In this document: positions 17,727 to 27,415 of the stretch, one piece after another
Position numbering within the stretch: position 1 is the stretch's first letter
Layout: every line of letters starts with the position of its first letter
Origin: Salegentibacter salarius
GTDB taxonomy: Bacteria > Bacteroidota > Bacteroidia > Flavobacteriales > Flavobacteriaceae
Assembly (NCBI RefSeq): GCF_900168265.1
Contig: NZ_FVZF01000001.1
Coordinates: 62,001 to 126,000 of the forward strand
Reading direction: 5' to 3'
Length of the DNA: 64,000 nt
Notes under the pieces: generated by a model
The model's database searches: none
Seen by the model: only the letters and a program-made list of their open reading frames with translations
Told to the model about the DNA's origin: nothing
Program-made: the position numbers and the translations under genes

Positions 17727-18506
17727 ATGAAAAACGAGCTTTTAAAAGTTGTAAAAATAGGAGGGAAGCTTATTGAAAATGAAACTAAGTTTTCAGCCTT
17801 CCTTGAAGATTTTGTTGCTTTAGAAGGTCCCAAAATCCTGGTTCACGGCGGCGGAAACCTCGCTACCGAAATTGCAGGAAAACTCGGTTATAAAACCCAA
17901 ATGTTCGAAGGGCGGAGAATCACCGATGCCGATTCTATTAAGGTGATCACTATGGTTTATGGAGGCTTCATCAATAAAAATATTGTTGCTAAACTTCAGG
18001 CACTTCAAAACAATGCAATTGGTTTAAGTGGTGCCGACGGGATGAGTATTACTTCCAAAAAACGTCCTGTTAAGGAAGTCGATTTCGGTTTTGTAGGAGA
18101 TGTCGAGAAGGTGAATTCTAAGTTTATCGATTCCCTATTAAAACAAGATATTACGCTGGTTTTTTCGGCAATTTCCTGTACAAAAGAGGGTGTGCTTTTA
18201 AACACAAATGGTGATTCTGTTGCCGCGGAAATCGCCAAGGCGATGAGTTCAATTTATGAAACCGAACTTTATCTCTGCTTTGAGAAAAAAGGCGTTTTGG
18301 CCGATACAAAAAATGAGGATTCGGTAATTGAAGAAATTAATCGGGAAAAATACCGGGAACTACTTGAAGGAAAAATAATAAATGATGGAATGCTTCCTAA
18401 ACTGCACAACAGTTTTCATGCTTTGGGAAACGGGGTTAAGAATATATTCCTGGGAGATTTCAGGTTATTAAAGAAAGAATCAGTTTATACTAAAATCACG
18501 AATTGA
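17727..18506 (+). CDS. argB: N-acylglutamate kinase
   Basis: 259 residues, an amino-acid kinase fold. The N-terminal KIGGKLIENE and HGGGNLATE loops bind ATP and substrate. It phosphorylates N-acetyl- or N-succinyl-glutamate. Length is that of the non-hexameric form without the arginine-sensing N-terminal helix, so feedback by arginine at this step is not indicated. The stop overlaps the argE start (TGATG). Confidence 0.93.
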   Translation: MKNELLKVVKIGGKLIENETKFSAFLEDFVALEGPKILVHGGGNLATEIAGKLGYKTQMFEGRRITDADSIKVITMVYGGFINKNIVAKLQALQNNAIGLSGADGMSITSKKRPVKEVDFGFVGDVEKVNSKFIDSLLKQDITLVFSAISCTKEGVLLNTNGDSVAAEIAKAMSSIYETELYLCFEKKGVLADTKNEDSVIEEINREKYRELLEGKIINDGMLPKLHNSFHALGNGVKNIFLGDFRLLKKESVYTKITN

Positions 18507-19573
18507 TGATGCTCGAAGAATTACAAAGGGATGCTTTAGCATTACTAAAAAATCTTATTAAAACGCAATCCTTCTCAAAGGAAGAAGATAAAACAGCCGA
18601 ATTACTGGAAGAATGGTTTCGAACTAAAGAGATGACCTTTTATCGGCATTTGAACAATGTTTGGGCTACCAATAAATATTTTGATCCGACTAAACCAAGC
18701 TTGTTGCTGAATTCTCATCATGATACGGTAAAACCTAATTCAGCATATACTCGAGATCCATTTGAAGCCAAAATTGAAAACGGTAAATTATATGGTTTGG
18801 GTAGTAATGATGCCGGTGGTTGCCTGGTTTCTTTACTCGCTACTTTCACCTGGTTTTATGAAGCCAAAGATCTGGAATATAACCTGATTTTTGCAGGAAC
18901 TGCCGAAGAAGAAATAAATGGCAAAAACGGGATTTCCTGTATGTTGCCTAAAATGCCCAAAGTTGATGTTGCCATCGTTGGGGAGCCTACATTAATGCAA
19001 TTGGCAATTGTCGAAAAAGGCCTGGTAGTCTTTGATGCAAAAGTAAAGGGAACTCCTTCACACGCCGCTCATCCCAATGATAATAATTCGATCTACAAAA
19101 CAGCAGAAGCTTTAAAATGGTTTCAGGAATTTGATTTTCCGAAGGAATCTGAAGCTTTGGGTAAAGTAAAACTTACGGTAACCCAGATCAATGCCGGTAG
19201 TCAACATAACGTTGTGCCGGGACACGTAGATTTGGTAATAGATGTACGGGTGAATGATGCTTATTCCAACGCTGAAATTGAACAAATTTTACAGGAAAAA
19301 GCTCCAGTAGATGAAATATTTGCGCGCTCGCTTCGGTTGAATTCTTCTTCAATTCCTAAGAAGCACGAGTTAGTAAAGGCTGGAATTGCTTTAGGAATGG
19401 AAACTTATGGTTCACCTACACTTTCCGACCAGGCGATGTTAAGTTGTCCTTCTTTGAAATTGGGTCCGGGGGATTCCACCAGGTCGCATTCCGCAGATGA
19501 ATTTATTTATGTGAAAGAAATTGAAGAAGGGATTGAAAAGTATATAAAATTGCTTGATAAGGCTTTTAGATGA
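18506..19573 (+). CDS. argE: N-acylornithine deacylase, M20 family
   Basis: About 355 residues. Consecutive in-frame TTG, ATG, ATG codons occur at 18503-18511; the first ATG, overlapping the argB stop, is chosen. Di-zinc peptidase motifs are present: HHDTV near residue 72, the GLGSNDAGG block with metal Asp, the catalytic TAEEEINGKNG Glu pair, and a late RSHSADEF His. It releases ornithine-level product from the N-acyl form. The short 350-residue M20 subtype is typical of Bacteroidetes arginine clusters, where the acyl group may be succinyl. Confidence 0.9.
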   Translation: MMLEELQRDALALLKNLIKTQSFSKEEDKTAELLEEWFRTKEMTFYRHLNNVWATNKYFDPTKPSLLLNSHHDTVKPNSAYTRDPFEAKIENGKLYGLGSNDAGGCLVSLLATFTWFYEAKDLEYNLIFAGTAEEEINGKNGISCMLPKMPKVDVAIVGEPTLMQLAIVEKGLVVFDAKVKGTPSHAAHPNDNNSIYKTAEALKWFQEFDFPKESEALGKVKLTVTQINAGSQHNVVPGHVDLVIDVRVNDAYSNAEIEQILQEKAPVDEIFARSLRLNSSSIPKKHELVKAGIALGMETYGSPTLSDQAMLSCPSLKLGPGDSTRSHSADEFIYVKEIEEGIEKYIKLLDKAFR

Positions 19574-19609
19574 TAACCAGGAAAAAGACTGATTAATGAT
19601 GTATACTTT

Positions 19610-19688
19610 CGTCAAGCTGAACTTGTTTCAGCTTCTAATTTCTTCAGGGTTCTAAAACATTAGATCCTGAAATAAATTCAGGATGACG
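19610..19688 (+). repeat. composite palindromic repeat, copy 4
   Basis: Left stem AAGCTGAA/TTCAGCTT with flanks CGTC and CTAA. Right stem ATCCTGAA/TTCAGGAT with flanks TTAG and GACG. It lies between argE and argH. Its hairpins are the same as copy 3 but with a longer spacer. Confidence 0.87.
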
Positions 19689-19730
19689 CTTGCAACATGT
19701 TTCAAATGACTTGAACAAAAAAATAAAACT

Positions 19731-21008
19731 ATGAAACTCTGGGATAAAGGATTAGCTATAGATAAAAAGATCGAAAAGTTTACGGTGGGAAATGACCGGG
19801 AACTTGATATGCACCTTGCTGAATACGATTTAAAAGCTTCAAAAGCTCACGCAAGAATGCTAGGGAAAGTTGATATTCTGACTTCAGAAGAAGTGAAAAG
19901 TATAGAAATAGAATTAGAAAAACTTCAGCAGCAACTTGAAAATGGAAGTTTTGAGATTGAAGAGGATTTTGAAGATGTACATTCTAAAATTGAATTTGAA
20001 CTTACAAAAGTGCTTGGGGATACCGGTAAAAAAATCCATACAGCCCGATCCAGGAACGACCAGGTTTTGGTAGCTATGCAATTGTATTTCAAAGAAAATT
20101 TGAAAGAGATTTCTGGTAAAACAAAACAATTGATAGATGTTCTTTTAGGCCTTGCAGATAAACATCAGGAAAAATTGCTTCCTGGATATACGCATTTGCA
20201 GGTAGCGATGCCCTCGAGTTTCGGTTTATGGTTTTCAGCTTACGCAGAATTGCTTATCGATGATCTTTATTTGCTCGAAGCCGGGTTGAAAGTTGTAGAT
20301 CAAAATCCGTTAGGTTCTGCGGCAGGTTATGGCTCTTCTTTTCCTATAGATCGGGAATTCACCACCAAAGAGTTAGGGTTTTCTACTCTAAAATATAATG
20401 TAGTGGCGGCGCAATTGGGACGTGGAAAATGTGAGCGAACAGTGACTTCGAATATTTCTTCAGTAGCAAATACACTGGCTCGTTTCGCTATGGATATTTG
20501 TTTATATATGAGTCAGAATTTCGATTTTATCACCTTCCCCGATGAACTTACCACAGGCTCCAGCATTATGCCACACAAGAAAAACCCCGATGTTTTTGAA
20601 TTGATTCGTGGGAAATGCAACAAGTTGCAGAGTATCGCCAACGAGATGATTTTAATTACTAATAATTTACCGAGCGGTTACCACCGGGATTATCAACTGA
20701 TAAAAGAAAACAGTATTTATGCGGTAGAAAATATTAAAGAAATCCTTGATGTTTTTATTCACTCCATCGCTTTAATTAAGGTGAAGGATATCAATTTACA
20801 GGATGAAAAATATAAATATCTTTTTACGGTAGATAGTATTAACGATTTGGTGATGCAGGGAAAATCTTTTAGAGAGGCTTATCAAATAATTGGCGGCCAG
20901 GTGCAGGAAGGAACTTATGAAGCTGCTAAAGGAAAAAAGCATTCACATTTAGGAAGTAAGGATAATCTGGCGCTGGAAGAAATTAGGAGAAAAAAAGATC
21001 AGGCCTAG
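19731..21008 (+). CDS. argH: argininosuccinate lyase
   Basis: 425 residues. The fumarase/aspartase-superfamily signature GSSIMPHKKNPD contains the catalytic Ser loop, and TARSRNDQV lies near residue 105. It cleaves argininosuccinate to arginine and fumarate, the last step of the pathway. It is the last gene of the operon, followed by two hairpins and the convergent leu operon. Confidence 0.96.
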   Translation: MKLWDKGLAIDKKIEKFTVGNDRELDMHLAEYDLKASKAHARMLGKVDILTSEEVKSIEIELEKLQQQLENGSFEIEEDFEDVHSKIEFELTKVLGDTGKKIHTARSRNDQVLVAMQLYFKENLKEISGKTKQLIDVLLGLADKHQEKLLPGYTHLQVAMPSSFGLWFSAYAELLIDDLYLLEAGLKVVDQNPLGSAAGYGSSFPIDREFTTKELGFSTLKYNVVAAQLGRGKCERTVTSNISSVANTLARFAMDICLYMSQNFDFITFPDELTTGSSIMPHKKNPDVFELIRGKCNKLQSIANEMILITNNLPSGYHRDYQLIKENSIYAVENIKEILDVFIHSIALIKVKDINLQDEKYKYLFTVDSINDLVMQGKSFREAYQIIGGQVQEGTYEAAKGKKHSHLGSKDNLALEEIRRKKDQA

Positions 21009-21048
21009 GTTTTTGAATTTTTATGTGAGTTTAGATTAAATTAATAAG

Positions 21049-21070
21049 ATCCCGACAAAAAAGTCGGGAT
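21049..21070. terminator. hairpin after argH
   Basis: Perfect 8-bp stem ATCCCGAC/GTCGGGAT with an A6 loop. It is not followed by a T-run on the forward strand. It lies between convergent argH and leuB and probably ends or protects transcripts. Confidence 0.5.
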
Positions 21071-21081
21071 AGTTCTACCAA

Positions 21082-21116
21082 CAGATCCTGGAAGCTATTC
21101 AAGCTCCCAGGATCTG
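21082..21116. terminator. 15-bp hairpin between convergent operons
   Basis: CAGATCCTGGAAGCT pairs with AGCTCCCAGGATCTG with one mismatch around loop ATTCA. Symmetrical and placed between the ends of argH and leuB, so it could serve both strands. Confidence 0.55.
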
Positions 21117-21190
21117 GGTATCACTAAAAAACCCCCCACAAAACCACACGAAATGCGAAGGGTTCAAAACATAAATGAAGAAAAATAATC

Positions 21191-22306
21191 TTAAATAATA
21201 GTCATTTGCCCAAGGTTCAGGTTTTCGTTGTTGATACTAATATTATCAACTTCACTGATAAGTCCCTCAAGGAAATCACCCACTTTTTCGGTGGTATAAT
21301 GGTTATCTTTGTTAATATCTATGGTGCAAACATTTAGTTTAATACTAAGTTCCACCGCCTTTTTTACTGCCTCGGCTTCTTCTACCAAACCGAAATGCTC
21401 TAAAAGCATTGCTGCCGATAAAATGGAAGCTACAGGGTTTGCAATTCCTTTACCGGTTGCCTGCGGATAGGAACCGTGAATAGGTTCAAACATTGCGTTT
21501 TCTTTTCCTACAGATGCCGATGCCAATAACCCGATGCTGCCACCAATTACACTGGCTTCATCTGAAAGAATATCGCCAAACATATTTTCGGTAAGAATTA
21601 CATCAAATTGAGTTGGGTTAAGAATCATTTGCATGGCCGCGTTGTCTACAAAAAGGAAGTCCAGCGCCACATCTGGATATTCTTCGCCAATTTTAGTTAC
21701 TGTTTTTCGCCATAACCTGGAAGTTTCCAGAACATTGGCTTTATCTACCAGGGTTAATTTTTTAGATCGTTGTTGTGCAGCTTTAAAAGCAAGGTGTGCC
21801 ATCCTGGAAATTTCTTCGACAGAATAGGTGCAAATATCGGTGGCGCTTTGGCCATCTTCAGCCGTAAATTTATCGCCAAAATAAATTCCGCCCGTAAGTT
21901 CCCGGTAAATCATCATATCTGCACCTGCAATACGATCGGCCTTTAATGGCGATTGTTCTATAAGTTTATCATAAGCTTTTACGGGTCTAATATTGGCAAA
22001 AAGTCCGAGGCCTTTTCTTAGGTGCAAGAGCCCTTGTTCAGGTCTAACTTTTGCATCGGGATCATTGTCATACTTTGGATGTCCTATGGCCCCAAATAAC
22101 ACAGCATCAGATTTCTTGCACAATTCCAGCGTAGCTTCAGGTAACGGATTGTCCAGCAAATCTATTGCTGCCGCACCTACCAAGGCGTCTTCAAATTGAA
22201 AGTGGTGATCAAAACGATCTGCTACAGCTTTCAAAACTTTAACTGATTGCTGTGTGATTTCAGGACCTATCCCGTCTCCGGGCAAGACTGCTATTTTTAA
22301 TTTCAT
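21191..22306 (-). CDS. leuB: 3-isopropylmalate dehydrogenase
   Basis: 371 residues, NAD-dependent oxidative decarboxylase of the IDH/IMDH family. The GDGIGPEI start, the GGIYFG substrate block and the GSAPDIAGKG-equivalent HGSYPQATGKGIANP support LeuB. It is last in the reverse-strand leuA-leuC-leuD-leuB operon; a 162-bp gap with a palindromic repeat separates it from leuD. Confidence 0.95.
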   Translation of the reverse strand: MKLKIAVLPGDGIGPEITQQSVKVLKAVADRFDHHFQFEDALVGAAAIDLLDNPLPEATLELCKKSDAVLFGAIGHPKYDNDPDAKVRPEQGLLHLRKGLGLFANIRPVKAYDKLIEQSPLKADRIAGADMMIYRELTGGIYFGDKFTAEDGQSATDICTYSVEEISRMAHLAFKAAQQRSKKLTLVDKANVLETSRLWRKTVTKIGEEYPDVALDFLFVDNAAMQMILNPTQFDVILTENMFGDILSDEASVIGGSIGLLASASVGKENAMFEPIHGSYPQATGKGIANPVASILSAAMLLEHFGLVEEAEAVKKAVELSIKLNVCTIDINKDNHYTTEKVGDFLEGLISEVDNISINNENLNLGQMTII

Positions 22307-22366
22307 TTTTCTTCTTCTTTATGTGTGGTTATTTTTTAATCCGAAATTACCTCCGAATTTTTATCT

Positions 22367-22438
22367 CGTCAAGCTGAACTTGTTTCAGCTTCTTAAGTGT
22401 TTATTCAACTTAGATCCTGAAACAAGTTCAGCTTGACG
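22367..22438. repeat. composite palindromic repeat, copy 5, with perfect 22-bp arms
   Basis: The outer 22 bases at each end (22367-22388 and 22417-22438) are perfect reverse complements. Left unit stem AAGCTGAA/TTCAGCTT is intact; the right unit pairs imperfectly (ATCCTGAA against TTCAGCTT) because its outer half matches the left unit. It lies between leuD and leuB. Confidence 0.9.
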
Positions 22439-22468
22439 TTTATTCCAGGTATCTACTCATATTCAAAT

Positions 22469-23083
22469 CTACAAGGCTGTGGTCCCTTCTAGTTTTTGTG
22501 ATCTTTTCTGTTCATATTCTTTTATTGCATCCAGTTTGCTTACCAGAAAATCTATATCGTCAAAGCCATTGATCATACAGGTTTTTTTATACGGATCTAT
22601 CTCAAAGCTTTCTGAAATATCTCCCTTCGGAATACTAATTTTCTGGGCTTCCAGATCTACATTAATTTCTACGGAAGGATCTTTGGTGATTTCAACAAAA
22701 AGCTGGTCTAAAAATTCCGGACTTACCTGAACGGGAAGCAGGCCATTATTTAGCGCGTTTCCTTTGAAGATATCGGCAAAATAACTGGAGACCACTACCG
22801 TAAAGCCATAAGCTTTAAGAGCCCAGGCCGCGTGTTCCCGGCTGGAGCCGCAACCAAAATTATCTCCTGCAACTAAAATAGATCCTTTATATTCTGGTTT
22901 GTTTAAAGCAAATTCGGGATTTGGCTCGTCATTGTTATCAAAACGCCAATCACGAAATAGGTTTTCTCCAAACCCCGATTTATCGGTTGCTTTAAGAAAC
23001 CTGGCAGGAATTATCTGATCGGTATCTACGTTTTCTATTTCTAAAGGAACCGCTGTATCGGTTAATGTGATAAACTTTTCCAT
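22469..23083 (-). CDS. leuD: 3-isopropylmalate dehydratase, small subunit
   Basis: 204 residues, the aconitase swivel domain. The IPARFLK and [15 protein letters not shown] motifs are diagnostic. With LeuC it isomerises 2- to 3-isopropylmalate. It abuts leuC with no gap. Confidence 0.96.
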   Translation of the reverse strand: MEKFITLTDTAVPLEIENVDTDQIIPARFLKATDKSGFGENLFRDWRFDNNDEPNPEFALNKPEYKGSILVAGDNFGCGSSREHAAWALKAYGFTVVVSSYFADIFKGNALNNGLLPVQVSPEFLDQLFVEITKDPSVEINVDLEAQKISIPKGDISESFEIDPYKKTCMINGFDDIDFLVSKLDAIKEYEQKRSQKLEGTTAL

Positions 23084-24466
23084 TTAATTTAAGTGTTTTG
23101 TAAAGTCGGTTAATTTGCCTGAAACTGCAGTGGCTGCCGCCGTTAACGGACTTGCTAATATGGTTCTGGAACCCTGGCCCTGTCTTCCTTCAAAATTTCG
23201 GTTACTGGTAGAAACGCAGTATTCGCCGGCGGGAATCTTATCGTCATTCATCGCTAGACACGCAGAACATCCCGGTTGCCGGAGCGTGAAGCCCGCATTT
23301 TCAAATACTTCGCGAAGACCTTCTGCTTCAATTTGTGCGGCCACCTGGCGTGAACCCGGTACAATTAAAGCATTTACATTTTTCGCTTTTTGTTTACCTT
23401 TTATATAAGCTGCTGCCTGGCGAAAATCTTCGATTCTTGAGTTAGTACAACTTCCGATGAAAATCCAATTAATAGGTTTTTCCAGTAAAGATTCTCCCGG
23501 TTTAAAGCCCATATAGGCCAAAGCTTTAGCGTCGCTTTTTCCACCTTCCATAGGGATTGCACCAGTAATTTTAATTCCCATCCCCGGATTTGTTCCGTAG
23601 GTGATCATGGGTTCAATATCTTCGGCATCAAATGAATATTCCTGGTCAAAATCAGCATCTTCATCGGTTTTTAAAGTTTCCCAGTAAGCTTTTGCTGATT
23701 CAAATTCTTCACCTTTCGGTGCGAATTCTTTACCTTTTACATATTCAAAGGTTGTTTCATCGGGAGCGATCAAACCACCACGGGCACCCATTTCAATGCT
23801 CATATTACAAACCGTCATGCGGCCTTCCATAGACATTTCTTCAAAGACATTCCCCGCATATTCGCAGAAGTATCCTGTTCCGGAATTTGTGCCGAGTTTA
23901 CTTATTATATAAAGAATCACGTCTTTTGGTAAAACCCCTTTTTTAAGTTTTCCATTTACGTTTACCCGCAATTTCTTTGGTTTCTGGACCAAAACACATT
24001 GGCTGGCAAAAACCTGGGAAACTTGGCTGGTGCCAATTCCAAAAGCAATAGTACCAAAAGCACCGTGAGTAGAGGTGTGGCTGTCGCCACAAACCATCGT
24101 CATTCCCGGTTGGGTAATCCCGAGTTCTGGTGCCATTACGTGAACAATCCCGTTATAAGGATGACCCAGGTTGTAAAGTGTAATATTATTTTCCTCGCAA
24201 TTTTGGGTTAACTCCTTAAGTTGCTTTCTGGACAATAAATCTTTAACCGGTAAATGCTGATTTTCGGTGGGCGTATTATGGTCTGCCGTAGCAACAATCT
24301 GATCTGGTCGAAACACCGAAATGTCACGTTCCTTTAGCTCATTAAAAGCTTGCGGACTCGTGACTTCGTGAATTAGGTGTTTATCGATATATAAAATATC
24401 CGGCCCATCTGGTACAGATTCCACCACGTGGGAGTCCCAAATTTTATCGAATAAAGTTTTCTTCAT
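23084..24466 (-). CDS. leuC: 3-isopropylmalate dehydratase, large subunit
   Basis: 460 residues, aconitase family. Fe-S cysteines lie in [10 protein letters not shown] and [11 protein letters not shown], with the [14 protein letters not shown] substrate segment. Normal family length. It is read directly into leuD, with 81 bases after leuA. Confidence 0.96.
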   Translation of the reverse strand: MKKTLFDKIWDSHVVESVPDGPDILYIDKHLIHEVTSPQAFNELKERDISVFRPDQIVATADHNTPTENQHLPVKDLLSRKQLKELTQNCEENNITLYNLGHPYNGIVHVMAPELGITQPGMTMVCGDSHTSTHGAFGTIAFGIGTSQVSQVFASQCVLVQKPKKLRVNVNGKLKKGVLPKDVILYIISKLGTNSGTGYFCEYAGNVFEEMSMEGRMTVCNMSIEMGARGGLIAPDETTFEYVKGKEFAPKGEEFESAKAYWETLKTDEDADFDQEYSFDAEDIEPMITYGTNPGMGIKITGAIPMEGGKSDAKALAYMGFKPGESLLEKPINWIFIGSCTNSRIEDFRQAAAYIKGKQKAKNVNALIVPGSRQVAAQIEAEGLREVFENAGFTLRQPGCSACLAMNDDKIPAGEYCVSTSNRNFEGRQGQGSRTILASPLTAAATAVSGKLTDFTKHLN

Positions 24467-24547
24467 TTGTTTATAAATTCAATCCCATCCCGGGAATTCA
24501 TCACAGGTTAATAGTCCTTTCCTGTGCTGCCATTTTGCGTTCTGCCT

Positions 24548-25720
24548 TTAGGCGATTGCTCTAATTCTTCTTTCTGAAATTTCCATAATCTCATGGATAT
24601 CCTGATCTTCTACGCATCTTCTCGCATCAGCATAATTCAAGAATTCAGAATAAACCTCATCTAATTGAAGTTTTGTTAAATTGTAGCCCATTTTTTTGGC
24701 TTTATGTGCTAAAGCTGCTCTACCGCTTCTTGCAGTTAAAACAATAGCCGATTCGGTAACCCCAACTTCTGCAGGATCAATAATTTCGTAGGTTTCACGA
24801 TTTTTGATCACTCCGTCCTGGTGTATCCCTGAGCTATGAGCAAATGCATTAGCGCCTACAATAGCTTTATTTGGCTGCACGAACATTCCCATTTCTTTAG
24901 AAACCATACAACTGGTATCAAAAAGGAATTTTGGATCTATTAAGGTATTTAAATTCAAATTCGGATGTTGTCTCAAGATCATAACAACCTCTTCTAAAGC
25001 CGTGTTTCCTGCACGCTCGCCAATACCATTAATGGTACATTCTATTTGGCGGGCACCGTTCATCACTCCAGCGATGGCATTTGCCGTGGCAAGACCTAAA
25101 TCGTTATGGCAGTGACAGGAAATTCTAACCTTGTCAATATCTTTAACATTATCTTTTAAGTACTTTATTTTTCTTCCATATTCTTCAGGAAGGCAATATC
25201 CTGTAGTGTCGGGAATATTTAATACAGTGGCTCCGGCTTTGATCATCTCGGTACAGACACGAGCTAAAAATTCGTTATCTGTTCTTCCAGCGTCTTCCGC
25301 ATAAAATTCAACATCATCTACAAAATTTTTGGCGTGTTTTACCGCGGCAACACCACGCACAATAATTTCTTCTCGTGTTGAATTGAATTTGTATTTAATA
25401 TGAGAATCTGAAGTGCCAATCCCGGTATGAATACGTGGTTTTTTGGCGGGTTTTAAAGCTTCAGCAGCAACTTCAATATCTTTTTTTACAGCACGGGTGA
25501 GTCCACAAACGGCGGCGTTCTTAGCCAATTTAGAGATTTCGTAAACCGATTGAAAATCGCCGGGACTGGAAACAGGAAAACCTGCCTCAATAACATCTAC
25601 TCCCAGCTCATCAAGGCGCGCAGCGATTTTAAGTTTTTGGGCTGTATTTAATTTACAACCTGGAACCTGCTCTCCGTCTCGTAACGTCGTGTCAAAAATT
25701 TCTACCTTTTCTGTGCTCAT
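24548..25720 (-). CDS. leuA: 2-isopropylmalate synthase, short form
   Basis: 390 residues. A HMGL-like TIM barrel with [11 protein letters not shown], the metal-binding HCHNDLG and NGIGERAGN motifs. The usual C-terminal leucine-sensing domain that brings LeuA to 510-560 residues is absent, so the protein ends after the linker. It condenses 2-ketoisovalerate with acetyl-CoA as the first leucine step. First gene of the leu operon, divergent from the gene at 25868. A homocitrate or citramalate synthase is an alternative on domain grounds, but the leuCDB neighbours argue for LeuA. Confidence 0.9.
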   Translation of the reverse strand: MSTEKVEIFDTTLRDGEQVPGCKLNTAQKLKIAARLDELGVDVIEAGFPVSSPGDFQSVYEISKLAKNAAVCGLTRAVKKDIEVAAEALKPAKKPRIHTGIGTSDSHIKYKFNSTREEIIVRGVAAVKHAKNFVDDVEFYAEDAGRTDNEFLARVCTEMIKAGATVLNIPDTTGYCLPEEYGRKIKYLKDNVKDIDKVRISCHCHNDLGLATANAIAGVMNGARQIECTINGIGERAGNTALEEVVMILRQHPNLNLNTLIDPKFLFDTSCMVSKEMGMFVQPNKAIVGANAFAHSSGIHQDGVIKNRETYEIIDPAEVGVTESAIVLTARSGRAALAHKAKKMGYNLTKLQLDEVYSEFLNYADARRCVEDQDIHEIMEISERRIRAIA

Positions 25721-25867
25721 AAGAGATTTATTTTACTTTATCTTTAACTAAAGTATTGCTAATCTATACACTCCAGACCTTCGCGGATTAGGTCATTACG
25801 ATAATTAAATTAAAAATAAAAATGTAATATCACTGTAAATCAGTGTTTTATAAACGATTGTGTTACA

Positions 25868-27412
25868 ATGACTAATGATTTAACCGACAACTTATTTTCT
25901 TTAATAAAGTCGCTTTCCCCTTCAGAAAAACGACAGTTTTCGTTGTATGTAGGAAGAATTGGTGTGAATACCGATAGTAAATTTCTCAATTTATTTAAGG
26001 TAATGACCAAGCTGAAGAAGTATAATGAGAAGGAAATTCTTCAGAAAACCAAAATTAGCAAGCAGCAGTTATCTAATGTTAAGGCGCATTTATATAAGCA
26101 AATTCTTATTAGTTTAAGGTTGAATCCTGCCCATCAAAGCATTCCGGTGCAAATTAGGGAGCAATTCGATTTTGCTTATATTCTTTACCGAAAAGGTTTA
26201 TATAAACAAAGTCTGAAATTACTAGATAAGATAAAGGGGCAGGCGCTGGAATACGAAGAGAAAAACCTGGCCTATGAGATCCTGGAGCTGGAAAAGATAA
26301 TAGAGTCGCAATATATTACACGAAGTATAGAAAACCGGGCCGAAAGTCTTATTCAGCAAACAGAAGATTTGAGCAAGCTAAATTTAATATCCAGCAAGCT
26401 TTCAAACTTATCTTTACAATTATATGCTATCTTCTTAAAAATGGGTTACGCCAGGACACAGGAGGAAGCTGATAGTATCAGAAATTATTTTTACCAAAAT
26501 CTTCCGGAATATAAGATCAAAGATATAGGCTTTAGAGAAAAACTATGGCTTTATAAGGCTCATCTTTGGTTTAGCTTTATCACACAGGATTTTTTAGCCT
26601 GCTATCGCTATTCTATGAAATGGATAGACCTTTTTAACGAGCATAAGCATTTAGTATCTATTCACCCTGTTTCGTACTTAAAGGGTAATCACTATTTACT
26701 AGAATCTCTATTTTATCTAAATCATACCAATTTATTTGAAAAGACGCTGAAGAACCTTGAAGGTATGCTCAAAGAGTCTAAGATTCCAGATGATGATAAT
26801 ATAAAAGCCCTTGCTTTTCTTTATTTATATTCCAATAAACTAAATTTACGTTTTATGCAGGGGAATTTTGCTAATGGGGATGATTTGGTTGAAAAAATTC
26901 AGAAGCGAATAAAAAAATATAAAGACCGTATTGACGAACATCACATTATGGTTTTTTACTATAAAATTGCCAGTCTTTATTTTGGGGACGGAAATAATAA
27001 AAAGTGTATTGAATATCTAAATAAGATTATTAATAATAAATCCCTGGAAATGCGGGAAGACTTAATGTGTTTTGCCCGAATTTTAAGTTTGGTCGCGCAT
27101 TATGAAGCCGGCCTAGATTATCATTTAGATCGCCTGGTAAAATCTACCTACAAGTTTTTGATTAAAATGAACGATTTGCACGAGGTACAAAAAGAAATGA
27201 TTCGTTTTCTTAGAAATTTACCCGAAGTATCCCCGCTTGAAATTAAAGATGAATTCAAAAAACTGCATAGTAAACTAAAGGAATTTGAAGATCATCCTTA
27301 TGAACGCAGGGCCTTTTTATATCTTGATATAATTTCCTGGCTAGAAAGTAAAATACAAAACCGCCCTGTGGCTGATGTGATCGCTGAAAAAGCGGCTTTG
27401 GTGAGTAGATAG
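25868..27412 (+). CDS. TPR-like helical protein, conserved in Bacteroidetes
   Basis: 514 residues, almost entirely helical with repeated FxxAYxLYRKGLYxxSLKLL-type arrays that look like tetratricopeptide or similar solenoid repeats. No signal peptide or enzyme motif is seen. The N-terminus (LIKSLSPSEKRQFSLYV) is typical of an uncharacterised Bacteroidetes family. It is divergent from leuA and convergent with the gene at 27416. Function unknown; a cytoplasmic scaffolding role is a guess. Confidence 0.75.
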   Translation: MTNDLTDNLFSLIKSLSPSEKRQFSLYVGRIGVNTDSKFLNLFKVMTKLKKYNEKEILQKTKISKQQLSNVKAHLYKQILISLRLNPAHQSIPVQIREQFDFAYILYRKGLYKQSLKLLDKIKGQALEYEEKNLAYEILELEKIIESQYITRSIENRAESLIQQTEDLSKLNLISSKLSNLSLQLYAIFLKMGYARTQEEADSIRNYFYQNLPEYKIKDIGFREKLWLYKAHLWFSFITQDFLACYRYSMKWIDLFNEHKHLVSIHPVSYLKGNHYLLESLFYLNHTNLFEKTLKNLEGMLKESKIPDDDNIKALAFLYLYSNKLNLRFMQGNFANGDDLVEKIQKRIKKYKDRIDEHHIMVFYYKIASLYFGDGNNKKCIEYLNKIINNKSLEMREDLMCFARILSLVAHYEAGLDYHLDRLVKSTYKFLIKMNDLHEVQKEMIRFLRNLPEVSPLEIKDEFKKLHSKLKEFEDHPYERRAFLYLDIISWLESKIQNRPVADVIAEKAALVSR

Positions 27413-27415
27413 TGA

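Noticed and set aside
25721-25867. Leucine leader peptide before leuA
   Set aside because: Reverse-strand frames are too short and carry no Leu run; only a CACTG/CAGTG hairpin is seen.
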